Below, in pieces: positions 1 to 10,062 of a stretch of 64,000 bases of DNA. Source of the stretch: Paraplanobispora takensis (lineage in GTDB: Bacteria > Actinomycetota > Actinomycetes > Streptosporangiales > Streptosporangiaceae); the NCBI RefSeq assembly GCF_016863195.1, contig NZ_BOOK01000021.1, positions 62,001 to 126,000 of the forward strand. Reading direction: 5' to 3'. Each line of letters opens with the position of its first letter. Within the stretch, counting starts at the first letter, position 1. The notes below the pieces were generated by a model. That model searched no databases and was not told the DNA's origin. It worked only from the letters and a program-made list of their open reading frames with translations. The position numbers and the translations under genes were made by a program.

Positions 1-43
1 CCTGCCGCCCGAGCACGTGGAGTTCTACCGCCACACCGCCTGA
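1..43 (+). CDS. C-terminal end of an upstream gene (partial)
   Basis: An open frame entering from the left edge ends at TGA 41-43 and encodes a 13-residue tail (LPPEHVEFYRHTA). It converges on the conservon operon, and a perfect 20-bp inverted repeat lies immediately downstream, which supports a real gene end here. There is too little sequence to assign a function. Confidence 0.5.
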   Translation, partial: LPPEHVEFYRHTA

Positions 44-53
44 GGGCGGGCAT

Positions 54-97
54 GCGATCTCCCGGTACGGCTCAGCGGAGCCGTACCGGGAGATCGC
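54..97. terminator. Bidirectional terminator hairpin
   Basis: A perfect 20-bp inverted repeat (arms 54-73 and 78-97) encloses the 4-base loop AGCG. It sits between two convergent gene ends (stops at 43 and 115). There is no T-tract, as is common for actinomycete hairpin terminators, so it probably serves both directions. Confidence 0.8.
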
Positions 98-114
98 CGT
101 ACGTCAGGCCCGCC

Positions 115-702
115 TCAGACCGACATGCCGTAGGCGGCGCGGACCCGCAGGACGTGCTCGACCAACGTGATCAGCGTGGACTTGACCGAGTCGCGGGAGC
201 GGGCGTCCGTGCGCACGATGGGGACGTGCGGGGCCAGCGCCAGGGCCTCCCGCACCTCGTCCTCCGTGTGCGGGAACTGCCCGTCCCAGCCGTTGATGCC
301 GACCACGAAGGGAAGCTTGGCCTCCTCGAAGTAGTCGATCGCCGGGAAGCCGTCGGCCAGGCGGCGGGTGTCGATCAGGACCACGGCGCCGATCGCGCCG
401 CGGACCAGGTCGTCCCACATGAACCAGAACCGGTGCTGGCCCGGCGTGCCGAACAGGTACAGGATCAGGTCGCTGTCGAGCGAGAGGCGGCCGAAGTCCA
501 TGGCGACGGTGGTCGTCGCCTTGTTCGGCGTCAGGCCGAGGTCGTCGACCCCGGAGCTCGCCTCCGTCATGACCGCTTCCGTGGTCAGCGGGAGGATCTC
601 GGACACGGCGCCCACGAATGTGGTCTTGCCGACGCCGAACCCGCCCGCGACGACGATCTTCGTCGACGTCAGGCCGCCGCGGTTAGAGCCTGCGAAGTCC
701 AC
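115..702 (-). CDS. cvnD: Conservon GTP-binding protein CvnD
   Basis: This 195-residue small GTPase-like protein is the last gene of a four-gene conservon. It has a P-loop near residues 20-28 (GGFGVGKTT) and a switch-II-like LFGTPGQHRF near residues 83-92, as in the Ras-like ATP/GTP-binding proteins of actinomycete conservons. These are thought to form a membrane-associated complex, resembling a G-protein-coupled switch, with the kinase-like CvnA, roadblock CvnB and DUF742 CvnC. The GTG start at 702 lies inside the 3' end of cvnC (20-bp overlap), indicating translational coupling. The role is a family inference; the input signal is unknown. Confidence 0.9.
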   Translation of the reverse strand: MDFAGSNRGGLTSTKIVVAGGFGVGKTTFVGAVSEILPLTTEAVMTEASSGVDDLGLTPNKATTTVAMDFGRLSLDSDLILYLFGTPGQHRFWFMWDDLVRGAIGAVVLIDTRRLADGFPAIDYFEEAKLPFVVGINGWDGQFPHTEDEVREALALAPHVPIVRTDARSRDSVKSTLITLVEHVLRVRAAYGMSV

Positions 703-1045
703 TGAGCACCCTTTCGAGCATGTTGAGATCCGGTTGTCCCTGGTCGAGGCGCGGCTGGTGGAGCCGGACGAGGCCCTCGTCGGCCATGTCCACCACCAGA
801 ACCCGGGCCACGCCGAGAGGGACCCTCAGCAACGCCGAGATCTCGGCGACCGACCGGAACGAACGGCAGAGCCTGATGATGGCATCCTGCTCGGGGGTGA
901 GCAGGGCCAGCTCCTCGTCCATGATGGCCGAGGAGGAGACCAGTGTCTCCATCGCCAGGTGATAGCGCGGCTCGGCGCGACCGCCGGTGACCGCGTACGG
1001 ACGGAACAGGGGCTCCTCGTCCCCGGTTCCGTCAGAGCCCAGCAC
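683..1045 (-). CDS. cvnC: DUF742 protein CvnC
   Basis: This 120-residue protein matches the DUF742 conservon family: an acidic N-terminus, an LFRPYAVTGGR segment near residues 13-23 and a winged-helix-like middle (VAEISALLRVPLGVARVLVVD). Conservons encode CvnA to CvnD in this order, and this gene sits between the roadblock and GTPase genes, overlapping the GTPase gene by 20 bp. It probably acts as an adaptor in the complex. The 87-bp gap to cvnB is larger than the other junctions, so the start could be slightly different. Confidence 0.88.
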   Translation of the reverse strand: MLGSDGTGDEEPLFRPYAVTGGRAEPRYHLAMETLVSSSAIMDEELALLTPEQDAIIRLCRSFRSVAEISALLRVPLGVARVLVVDMADEGLVRLHQPRLDQGQPDLNMLERVLSGLRRL

Positions 1046-1132
1046 GGCCCTCTCCCGGCCGGGACACCGAAGGCGAGCGGCGGGAGGCGCTCACCGCCCG
1101 ATCCTGCGGAACCGGCGACACGACCCGGCTCA

Positions 1133-1555
1133 TCATCGCCCCCGGGAGGACTGCAGCTCGGCCCGGAGCGCCGGGGTCAGAACCTGACCGGCCCGGTCGA
1201 CGAGCAGGGTCATCTGGTAGGCCACCAGACCCATGTCGCACTCGGGAGAGGCCAGAACGGCGAGGACCGAACCGTCGCTGATCGCCATGACCAGCAGCAG
1301 GCCCCGCTCCATCTCGACCACGGTCTGGGTGACGGCACCGCCCTCGAAGACGCGGGAGGCGCCCACGGTCAGGCTGAGCAGTCCGGCCGCGACGGCGGCG
1401 AGCTGGTCGGCGCGGTCGTCCGGGAAGCCCTCGGAGCTGGCGATCCGCAGCCCGTCGGCCGACACGACCACCGCGTGCGCGACACCGGGAGTGCCGCGGA
1501 CGAACTCGGTGATCAACCAGTCGAACCTGCGGGCCTCATGGCTCAGGGTGGTCAC
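1133..1555 (-). CDS. cvnB: Roadblock/LC7-domain protein CvnB
   Basis: This 140-residue roadblock/LC7 protein has the characteristic core (GVAHAVVVSADGLRIASS near residues 24-41, then ADQLAAVAAGLLSL). Such proteins resemble GTPase-activating or dimerisation factors for MglA/Ras-like GTPases and here would pair with CvnD. The GTG start (1553-1555) overlaps the cvnA stop as GTGA, so translation is coupled to the kinase-like gene. Confidence 0.9.
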   Translation of the reverse strand: MTTLSHEARRFDWLITEFVRGTPGVAHAVVVSADGLRIASSEGFPDDRADQLAAVAAGLLSLTVGASRVFEGGAVTQTVVEMERGLLLVMAISDGSVLAVLASPECDMGLVAYQMTLLVDRAGQVLTPALRAELQSSRGR

Positions 1556-4536
1556 TGGCCCTCCTCCTTTTCCGCCATGTTGCTGGCGGTGTCCTCATAT
1601 AGTTCCGCACGGCCCCGCCGCACACCCTGCTGGAAGCTCGACAACCGGTTCCGAACCCGCTCGGCGGAGATGGGAGGCATCGGAGTCGAGGGCACACTGG
1701 CCGCGGTACCGGGCACCAGATTGGCCTTGGGGGTCCGCTTGGGCAAGCCCGCCGCGGTGATCCCTCCGAGGCTGGGGTCGCTGGCCGCCTGGGCGGCCTG
1801 CCAACCGGCGTCGGCGGGAGTGTGCCAGTTCTCCGGCTCACGCACCGGGGCCGGCGTCCTGGTCCGCACGGAGACCGGCTCCCTGACCGGGACCGGGATC
1901 TCCTCCTCGGCCGGCACGCCTGCGGCGATGCCGACCGCGGGCGTGATCTCCTCCGCGGGGACGTCGTCCGCGACCTCTTCGGCGTCCTGAACCGGGCTCC
2001 CCTGCTCCTCCACGGGCTCCTCGACGCTCTCCGACCTGCGGAACCAGGCCGACTCCACGGAGGCGAAGATCGGCAGGAACTCCTCCTGCTCGGCGTCGAG
2101 CGGGGAGACGCCCACCGCGGGCATCGAGGCGGTGACGGGGTCGTCGTGGGAGACCTGCCCCCAGGCGGAGAACGCACCCGCGGCGGGGTCGCCGGAGACG
2201 CCCGGTGCCGCGGAGGCCCCGTTCAACCCGTTCAGGCCACCACCGGCTTGGCGCTTGGGAAGGGGCGCCTCGGCGCTCTGCGTGAACGCCTCTCCGTTAC
2301 GGGAGAAGGTGTCGTTGCTCTGCGTGAAGGAGCTGAAGGAGGACGAGACCGGCTGCCGGGGGTCCGGCACCGGGCGCTCGGGGGCCGGCCCGGGAGAGTG
2401 CGCCGGCGGCAGCGAGTTCTGCCCGAACGAGCCCTGGCCGATCGAGGCCTGGTTGAACGAGCTCTGCCCGAAGGACGTCTGGCCGAAGGACGGCTGCCCG
2501 AACGAGCCCTGCCCGAAGGAGTTCTGCGACATGGAGGGCTCGGCCCCCCACGACGGGGTCGGGACCTGCTGCGCCGCCGCGACGATGAGCTCCGGCGGGA
2601 ACAGGACCATGGCGATGAGGCCGCCGGCCTCCTGCGGGCGGAGCTGGACGCGGATGCCGTGGCGCAGGGCCAGGCGGCCGACCACGAACAGGCCCATCCG
2701 GCGCGACACCGACACGTCCACGACGGGCGGGTCGGCCAGGCGGCGGTTCGTCTCGACGAGCTCCTCGGCCGTCATGCCGATGCCCGCGTCGCTGACCGCG
2801 AGCAGCGCGCCGCCGCCCTCGATCATGCTGCTGGAGACGACGACCTGGCTGGCCCGGGGGGAGAACTGGATGGCGTTCTCCACCAGCTCGGCCACCAGGT
2901 GGACGATGTCGTTGGCGGCGCTTCCGGCGACCGAGATCGCGCGGTGCACCTTGACCTGGACCCGCTCGTAGTCCTCGACCTCCGACAGCGAGGCGCGCAC
3001 GACGTCGACGAGCTTGGCCGGCTGGCTGCGCCGGCGGGTCGGCTCGTGGCCGGCCAGGACCAGGAGGTTCTCGGAGTTGCGGCGCATGCGGGTGGCCAGG
3101 TGGTCGAGCTTGAACAGGTCGGCCAGCCGGCCGCCGTCCTGCTCGCCCTTCTCCAGACCGTCGATGAGCGAGATCTGCCGTTCCACCAGGGTCTGGGTCC
3201 GGCGCGAGAGGTTGACGAACATCGCGCTGATGTTGGAGCGGAGCTCGGACTCCTCGGCCGCGAGCCGTACGGCCTGGCGGTGGACCTCGTCGAAGGCCTT
3301 GGCGACTTCCCCGATCTCGTCGTGGCTGTCGACCGAGATGGGAGCCACGTCGGGGGCCGCGGTGTCACCGGAGACCCGCAGCTGGCGCACGACCTCGGGG
3401 AGCTTGAACCCGGCGACGTCCAGCGCCTCGGCCCGCAGGCGGCGCAGGGGCATGACCATCGAGCGGGCGATGAGGACGGTCAGGCCCAGGACCAGCAGGA
3501 GCAGGGCCAGGATCATGCCGGAGGCGATGATCGCGACGCGCTGCTCGGTGTCCTCCAGCTCGCGGGCCCGGGTGATCACGTCACCGGCGACCTTGGTCTC
3601 GACCTTCTTGATACGGTCCAGAACCTCGGTGTTGTCGTTGAACCACTGCCTGACCTCGGCCAGGTCGCTCAGCAGACGGCCGCTGGCGTTCGGGTTGCTC
3701 GCCAGCGCGATCGCCTTGGACTTGGTCAGCTCGGCGCGGTGCACCCTCTCGTCGACGAGCGTGGTGCTGAGGAGCTGGCCGTTGGTCGCACCCGCCTCGA
3801 TGGCGAACTCGGTCGTGCGCTCCTCCATCCGCGAGCGGGAGGCGATGAACTCCTCGACCTGCTGCGCGCTGATCAGCGAGGGCTCGTAGTAGCCGGCCAG
3901 CAGGCGGGCCCGCTGCTTGGAGATCTCCTCCTTGGCGTAGGCCAGCGCGCTGAGGCCGCGGGCGTTGCCGGTGATCCCCGGGTCGTCGCCGACCAGGGCG
4001 AGCTCGTCGTGCAGCTGGAGCAGCGGGTTGATCAGGAAGCTGTAACGCTCGGCCCGCACCGTGCCGGGCAGTTCGCGCGTCGTGTTCAGGCTGTCGAGCT
4101 GGTAGCCGGCGTCCCGGGCGGCCTTGACCGCTCGGGGGCCGTAGGAGTCGTCGATCGCCCGCAGGTCCTGGCGCACCTTCTGCAGCACGCTGTCGACCGT
4201 CTTGCGCTGCGCCTCGAAGGTGCTCACCAAAGTCTTGTTCGAGGGCTGGAACGCGGCCCAGGTCCCCCGGTCACGTTCCAATCCCATCGCCTGGGCCAGA
4301 TCACGCAGCCGGGAGGAGTACTCCGCCGCGGCCGCCGTGCGCTGGTAACCGGCGACGCTGTCGACGGAGGCCGCCACACGCGCTCCGGCGAGCACGACGC
4401 CCACGGTCGTCGGCACCAGGATCAGCGCCGTCAGACGCGTCCGCACGCGCCAGTTCCGCAGACCGAATCGGGCGGCAGGCCGCTTGCCGCGGTCTCGCAC
4501 CGACGCGTTCTCGCTATCGGTAGGTCCCGTCGTCAC
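1552..4536 (-). CDS. cvnA: Conservon sensor histidine-kinase-like protein CvnA
   Basis: This 994-residue membrane sensor has a first membrane segment near residues 35-57, a long extracytoplasmic nitrate/nitrite-sensing-type (NIT) helical domain, a second membrane segment near 333-356 and then a HAMP-like linker. A GHKL ATPase region follows near residues 510-635 (ELVENAIQFSP, DAGIGM). There is no classical H-box, as usual for CvnA. The C-terminal third is disordered and Pro/Ser/Gln/Glu-rich, with a run of SFGQ-type five-residue repeats near residues 669-708. It heads the cvnABCD operon from a GTG at 4536. The signal sensed is unknown. Confidence 0.9.
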   Translation of the reverse strand: MTTGPTDSENASVRDRGKRPAARFGLRNWRVRTRLTALILVPTTVGVVLAGARVAASVDSVAGYQRTAAAAEYSSRLRDLAQAMGLERDRGTWAAFQPSNKTLVSTFEAQRKTVDSVLQKVRQDLRAIDDSYGPRAVKAARDAGYQLDSLNTTRELPGTVRAERYSFLINPLLQLHDELALVGDDPGITGNARGLSALAYAKEEISKQRARLLAGYYEPSLISAQQVEEFIASRSRMEERTTEFAIEAGATNGQLLSTTLVDERVHRAELTKSKAIALASNPNASGRLLSDLAEVRQWFNDNTEVLDRIKKVETKVAGDVITRARELEDTEQRVAIIASGMILALLLLVLGLTVLIARSMVMPLRRLRAEALDVAGFKLPEVVRQLRVSGDTAAPDVAPISVDSHDEIGEVAKAFDEVHRQAVRLAAEESELRSNISAMFVNLSRRTQTLVERQISLIDGLEKGEQDGGRLADLFKLDHLATRMRRNSENLLVLAGHEPTRRRSQPAKLVDVVRASLSEVEDYERVQVKVHRAISVAGSAANDIVHLVAELVENAIQFSPRASQVVVSSSMIEGGGALLAVSDAGIGMTAEELVETNRRLADPPVVDVSVSRRMGLFVVGRLALRHGIRVQLRPQEAGGLIAMVLFPPELIVAAAQQVPTPSWGAEPSMSQNSFGQGSFGQPSFGQTSFGQSSFNQASIGQGSFGQNSLPPAHSPGPAPERPVPDPRQPVSSSFSSFTQSNDTFSRNGEAFTQSAEAPLPKRQAGGGLNGLNGASAAPGVSGDPAAGAFSAWGQVSHDDPVTASMPAVGVSPLDAEQEEFLPIFASVESAWFRRSESVEEPVEEQGSPVQDAEEVADDVPAEEITPAVGIAAGVPAEEEIPVPVREPVSVRTRTPAPVREPENWHTPADAGWQAAQAASDPSLGGITAAGLPKRTPKANLVPGTAASVPSTPMPPISAERVRNRLSSFQQGVRRGRAELYEDTASNMAEKEEGQ

Positions 4537-4666
4537 CGCTCTCGCTACCCTTCACCATCACGACATGAGTGGCCTCATAAGACCACACGCTCACGGGACA
4601 GAACCGACATAGCCGACAAACCGGACTTAATCGTTACAAAGGTGACTAGAGACTGATTTGCGATGG

Positions 4667-6943
4667 TTATCGCAGCGCTGCCAGTATCTGATCGCGCACC
4701 TGTGCACGCTGGGCCTCATCCGTAAGAGGACGTCCGGCCCTGTCGACCACGTAGAAGACATCCACCGCCTCTGCGCCGAGAGTCTCGACCCGCGCAGCCC
4801 GCACGTCAAGACCACATTCGCCAAAAGCTCTGCCAATCCGCCACAATAGCCCCGGACGGTCGTGGGCGCGTACTTCTATGACAGTCGCCGTGTGAGATGC
4901 GTCATCGACCAGAGTCACCCGAGGGGGCGCCACCGGCACCCGGGCCGGGCGCATCGAGCGGGTCCGGCGGGCGAGCCGCTGCTCGATGTCGAGCCTTCCG
5001 GCCAGCACCAGGCGCAGATCGGCCTCCAGCGTCGCCGGGTCGGGCGGCGTGCCGTACTCGGGGACGACCGAGAACTCGATGACGGCGGTCGCGCCCGCCG
5101 AGGCCGCGGAGGCGGCCCGCACCACCATCCGATGCGCGGCCAGCACCCCCGCCGCGCGCCACAGCAGCCCCGACCGGTCGGGGGCGACCACGGTGACCGC
5201 TCCCCCGTTGACCCGGATCGCGCCGCCGCCGTGCCGCGCCAGGGACGCCTGCTCCGCCGACAGGGAGGGCGCGGGCGGCAGGGGGGTGCCCGACAGCACC
5301 GAGCGCACCCGGCGCACCAGGTCGGTGACCAGCGAGGCCTTCCAGGTGTTCCAGGCGGCCGGTCCCGTGGCGTTGCCGTCGGCCACGGCCAGCGCGGCGA
5401 GCAGTTCCAGGACCTCGCGCGACCCGACCGCCTCGGCCACCCGGGAGATCGTCACCGGGTCGTCCAGGTCGCGCCGGGTGGCGGTCTCCGGCAGCAGCAG
5501 GTGGTGGCGGACGACCGTTTCGAGGATGTCCACGTCCGCCGGGGGCAGCCCCATCCGGGTGCCGATGTCGCGGGCGACGACCGCGCCGGTCGTGGAGTGG
5601 TCGCCCGGGTAGCCCTTCCCGATGTCGTGCAGAAGAGCGCAGATGAGCAGCAGGTCGGGCCGGGACACCTCGCGGGTGAAGGCGGCGGCTCCGGCCGCGG
5701 TCTCGATCAGGTGCCGGTCCACCGTGTAGCGGTGCACCGGGTTGCGCTGGGGGCGGTGCCGTACCCGCTCCCAGTCGGGCAGCAGCCGTACCAGCACGCC
5801 CGCCTGGTCCAGTTCCTCCCAGACCGGCACCGCCGCGCGCCCGGCGCCCAGCAGCGCCACCAGCGCGTCGCGCGCCTCGTCCGGCCAGGGGACCGGCATC
5901 GGCGGCGACTGGGAGGCCAGGGCGTTCACCGTCGCGGGGGCCAGCGGCAGGCCCGACTCCGCCGCCGCGGCGGCGGCGCGCAGGACGAGCACGGGATCCT
6001 TGCGGGGGCTGACGCCGCGGGCCAGCGCCACCTCGCCGCCGTGCTCGACGACGCCGTCGGCCAGCGGGCGGCGCCCGCGCGGGGCCGGGCCCGACAGCAG
6101 CCGCTCCACGGTGCGCCAGGTGCCGTCGAAGGCGTGGGCGATCGTACGGCCCGCCTCGGCCAGTCTGCGCATGAGCGCCTCGGCGTCCAGCAGGCCCAGG
6201 GTCCCGGCGACCGCGTCCTGCTCCTGCAGCACCAGCCGGTCGGTCCCGCGCGCGGTCACCAGGTGCAGGCCGTGCCTGATGTCCAGGAGGAGCTCGTAGG
6301 CCTCGCGGACCCGGGGGCCGGGCGCGGAGGCGACCCAGGCGGCGGCCACCGCCTGCATCGCCTGCACGTCGCGCAGTCCGCCGCGGGCGTCGCGCAGGTC
6401 GGGTTCGAGCAGGAAGGCCAGCTCGCCGCTGGACTCGGTCCGCCGGTCGGCGGCCTCGCGCAGCTCGCCCAGACGGCGCCGGGAGTCGGCCCGCCACTCG
6501 GCGAGCACGATCTCGCGGGCCGCGCGCGTCAGCTCGGGGTCCCCCGCCACGTGCCTGGCCTGGATCAGCCCGAGCACCGCCTTGAGGTCCTCGCGCGCGA
6601 CCTTGGCCGCCTCGTCCACGGTCCGCACGGAGTGGTCGAGGTTCACCCCCGAGTCCCAGATCGGGTACCAGACGCGGTCCGCGATCCGGGCGACGTCCTC
6701 GCGGCCCTCGTGCAGCAGGACCAGGTCCAGATCACTGCCCGGGGCCAGTTCCGAACGGCCCAGGCTCCCCACCGCGACGAGCGCGACCCCGCTCAGGGCG
6801 CCGCGCTCGTCGATTCCTCTGATGTCCCCGTCGCGCCCGTACGGCGTGCCGCAGGCGGTGCGGAGCAGGTCCGTCAGCCAGCGGTCGACGTCCGCGGCCC
6901 GCTCCTTGCGGGCCGCGGCGTACGAGCGGGTGTCGCCTCTCAC
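4667..6943 (-). CDS. glnD: [Protein-PII] uridylyl/adenylyltransferase
   Basis: This 758-residue bifunctional nucleotidyltransferase modifies the PII protein according to nitrogen status. The nucleotidyltransferase motif GSLGRSELAPGSDLD is at residues 59-73, an HD phosphohydrolase motif (LLHDIGKGYPGDHS) is near 433-446, and two ACT glutamine-sensing domains occupy roughly 575-650 and 680-758. In actinomycetes GlnD usually adenylylates rather than uridylylates GlnK. It starts with GTG 3 bp after glnK in the order amtB-glnK-glnD. It is somewhat shorter than the enterobacterial enzyme, as is typical of actinomycetes. Confidence 0.95.
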   Translation of the reverse strand: MRGDTRSYAAARKERAADVDRWLTDLLRTACGTPYGRDGDIRGIDERGALSGVALVAVGSLGRSELAPGSDLDLVLLHEGREDVARIADRVWYPIWDSGVNLDHSVRTVDEAAKVAREDLKAVLGLIQARHVAGDPELTRAAREIVLAEWRADSRRRLGELREAADRRTESSGELAFLLEPDLRDARGGLRDVQAMQAVAAAWVASAPGPRVREAYELLLDIRHGLHLVTARGTDRLVLQEQDAVAGTLGLLDAEALMRRLAEAGRTIAHAFDGTWRTVERLLSGPAPRGRRPLADGVVEHGGEVALARGVSPRKDPVLVLRAAAAAAESGLPLAPATVNALASQSPPMPVPWPDEARDALVALLGAGRAAVPVWEELDQAGVLVRLLPDWERVRHRPQRNPVHRYTVDRHLIETAAGAAAFTREVSRPDLLLICALLHDIGKGYPGDHSTTGAVVARDIGTRMGLPPADVDILETVVRHHLLLPETATRRDLDDPVTISRVAEAVGSREVLELLAALAVADGNATGPAAWNTWKASLVTDLVRRVRSVLSGTPLPPAPSLSAEQASLARHGGGAIRVNGGAVTVVAPDRSGLLWRAAGVLAAHRMVVRAASAASAGATAVIEFSVVPEYGTPPDPATLEADLRLVLAGRLDIEQRLARRTRSMRPARVPVAPPRVTLVDDASHTATVIEVRAHDRPGLLWRIGRAFGECGLDVRAARVETLGAEAVDVFYVVDRAGRPLTDEAQRAQVRDQILAALR

Positions 6944-6946
6944 CGG

Positions 6947-8592
<1,646 letters not shown>

Positions 8593-8808
8593 TCGACGCG
8601 ACCCTCCTTCCGATTGGCGTGTGGCCGGTTGCACAGTCGCAGTGGGCGCTTCCAGGGCTCCTTCGACCGGCCGCGCACTGACGTTCCTGCCGGGCAGAGC
8701 GGGCCGCGCCGCCTGGTGACTTCCGCCACCCGGATCACTCCCCGGCCCGGTTCTCTCTCCCGTGCGCCACAGCGTGTTCTCCGCCGGTTTCGGGGCACGA
8801 CCCCGGGT

Positions 8809-8855
8809 GTTTCGCATCTGTGAAACTCGGCGGGATGGTGTTTCGACCTTGTTTC
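8809..8855 (-). promoter_or_regulatory. Two GlnR-like boxes upstream of amtB
   Basis: Read on the minus strand, 8840-8855 is GAAAC-N6-GAAAC and 8809-8824 is TTCAC-N6-GAAAC. Both fit the actinomycete GlnR layout of gTnAC and GAAAC half-sites separated by six bases, and the two boxes lie about 31 bp apart. Their position ahead of amtB-glnK-glnD agrees with the known GlnR regulon. Assignment is by motif and context only. Confidence 0.6.
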
Positions 8856-8896
8856 GGACAGCTCACCTTCAGTAGCCGGATCGGCCGGAAATAGAC

Positions 8897-8915
8897 TTAG
8901 GCCTGCCTTACCTGA
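8897..8915 (+). promoter_or_regulatory. IdeR/DmdR-type iron box
   Basis: The 19-bp element begins TTAGG and ends TTACCTGA, matching the actinobacterial iron-box consensus (TTAGGTTAGSCTAACCTAA) at roughly 13 of 19 positions. It lies 18 bp upstream of the start of a siderophore-binding lipoprotein gene, where an IdeR/DmdR repressor bound with Fe(II) would block transcription. This supports iron-repressed expression. Confidence 0.7.
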
Positions 8916-8932
8916 TGATCGAAGGAGAATTG

Positions 8933-9892
8933 ATGACCACGCGCCCGGACGGACTCGCCAAGGCCGCGGCCGCCGTGCTTCTGTCCGCCCTCGTCCTGTC
9001 CGCCTGCGGCTCCCCGGGCTCCTCCGGCTCCCCGGGAGACGGTACGGCCGCGCAGGAGGGCCCCACCCGCACCGTCAAGCACGCGATGGGCGAGACCAAG
9101 GTGCCCGAATCACCCAAGCGCGTCGTCGTCCTCGACACCGACAAGCTCGACACGCTGGTCTCCCTGGGGCTCTCCCCGGTCGGCGCGGCGCAGGCCTCCG
9201 AGAATCAGGCATGGCCGAAATACCTCGGCTCCGCGCTCGCCTCCACCAAGGCCGTCGGCACGCTCCAGTCGCCCAACCTGGAGGCCATCACCGCCCTCAA
9301 GCCGGACCTGATCCTCGGCTCGAAGTTCCGGCAGGAGCAGTTCTACGCCAAGCTCAGCCAGATCGCGCCCACCGTCTTCACCGAGAAGGTCGGCATCACC
9401 TGGAAGGAGAACTTCCTCCTCGACGCCGAGGCGCTGAACAAGAAGGCCGAGGCCGACAGGCTCCTGGCCGCCTACCAGGACAGGGCCGAGAACCTTGGCG
9501 GCACCTCGGAGGTCGAGGTGAGCATCGTGCGCTTCATGCCCGACCAGATCCGGATGTACGGCCCCGAGTCGTTCAGCGGCATCGTCGTCGGCGACGCCGG
9601 CTTCGGCCGCCCCGAACCGCAGCGCCTGGAGAGCGCCGAGGACAAGCGCTTCGGCGAGCTGAGCCAGGAGAACCTCGCCCAGGCGGAGGGCGACGTGCTG
9701 TTCTACAGCGCCTACGGCCAGGACGCCGCCGAGAGCCAGGCCGCCGTGACCGCCGGTCCCCTCTGGAAGAACCTCACCCCCGTCAAGGACGGCAAGGCCC
9801 ACAACGTCGACGACGAGACCTGGATGCTCGGCATCGGCGTCACGGCGGCCGGCAAGATCCTCGACGACCTCGAGAAGTACGCCAAGCCCTGA
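8933..9892 (+). CDS. Iron-siderophore ABC transporter substrate-binding lipoprotein
   Basis: This 319-residue FecB/FepB-type periplasmic-binding protein has a lipoprotein signal (LVLSAC, lipid-anchored Cys25), a Gly/Ser-rich tether, then the helical-backbone fold (PKRVVVLDTDKLDTLVSLGL, DLILGSKFRQEQF). It should capture ferric siderophore at the cell surface. The ATG at 8933 follows GAAGGAG by five bases. No permease or ATPase gene adjoins it, so it must work with components encoded elsewhere, possibly the FecCD/FecE pair at 36-38 kb. An iron box precedes it and a hairpin with a T-tract follows. Confidence 0.9.
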   Translation: MTTRPDGLAKAAAAVLLSALVLSACGSPGSSGSPGDGTAAQEGPTRTVKHAMGETKVPESPKRVVVLDTDKLDTLVSLGLSPVGAAQASENQAWPKYLGSALASTKAVGTLQSPNLEAITALKPDLILGSKFRQEQFYAKLSQIAPTVFTEKVGITWKENFLLDAEALNKKAEADRLLAAYQDRAENLGGTSEVEVSIVRFMPDQIRMYGPESFSGIVVGDAGFGRPEPQRLESAEDKRFGELSQENLAQAEGDVLFYSAYGQDAAESQAAVTAGPLWKNLTPVKDGKAHNVDDETWMLGIGVTAAGKILDDLEKYAKP

Positions 9893-9908
9893 CCCCTGAC
9901 GCGCACAC

Positions 9909-9954
9909 GCGACCCCCGCAGCGCCGGTACGGCGAGGCGGGGGTCGCCGCTTTT
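9909..9954 (+). terminator. Intrinsic terminator after the siderophore-binding gene
   Basis: An 11-bp perfect inverted repeat (9909-9919 with 9937-9947; GCGACCCCCGC arm) with a 17-base loop is followed within four bases by TTTT. It lies just past the stop at 9892 and separates this gene from furA-katG. Confidence 0.75.
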
Positions 9955-10007
9955 ACGCGGCGGGCGGGCCGGCATGTCACAGGCGACGTTTCCTGGAACG
10001 ACCGTAA

Positions 10008-10038
10008 CTTGCATTGTTCGTTATCTTGTATTGTTCGT
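10008..10038 (+). promoter_or_regulatory. Direct-repeat operator and AT-rich promoter of furA
   Basis: Two 14-bp direct repeats, CTTGCATTGTTCGT (10008-10021) and CTTGTATTGTTCGT (10025-10038), start 17 bp apart in an unusually AT-rich patch just upstream of furA (start 10063). Streptomycete FurA/CatR proteins bind their own promoter and so control furA-katG. The position is right for autoregulation; the exact contacts are inferred. Confidence 0.55.
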
Positions 10039-10062
10039 GTTTATGGCAGTAGGTTTGGCGCC

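Noticed and set aside
2411-2530. 15-bp periodic repeats considered as a noncoding repeat array
   Set aside because: They are in frame inside cvnA and encode SFGQ units.
1822-4656. A very long plus-strand reading frame opposite cvnA
   Set aside because: It is antisense to a conserved kinase-like gene, is rich in Arg/Gly/Asp/His and has no family features; long antisense frames are expected at this GC content.
8593-8817. Extension of AmtB by 75 residues to an upstream start
   Set aside because: The added residues resemble nothing in the family and overlap the GlnR boxes; the ATG at 8592 has a strong ribosome-binding site.
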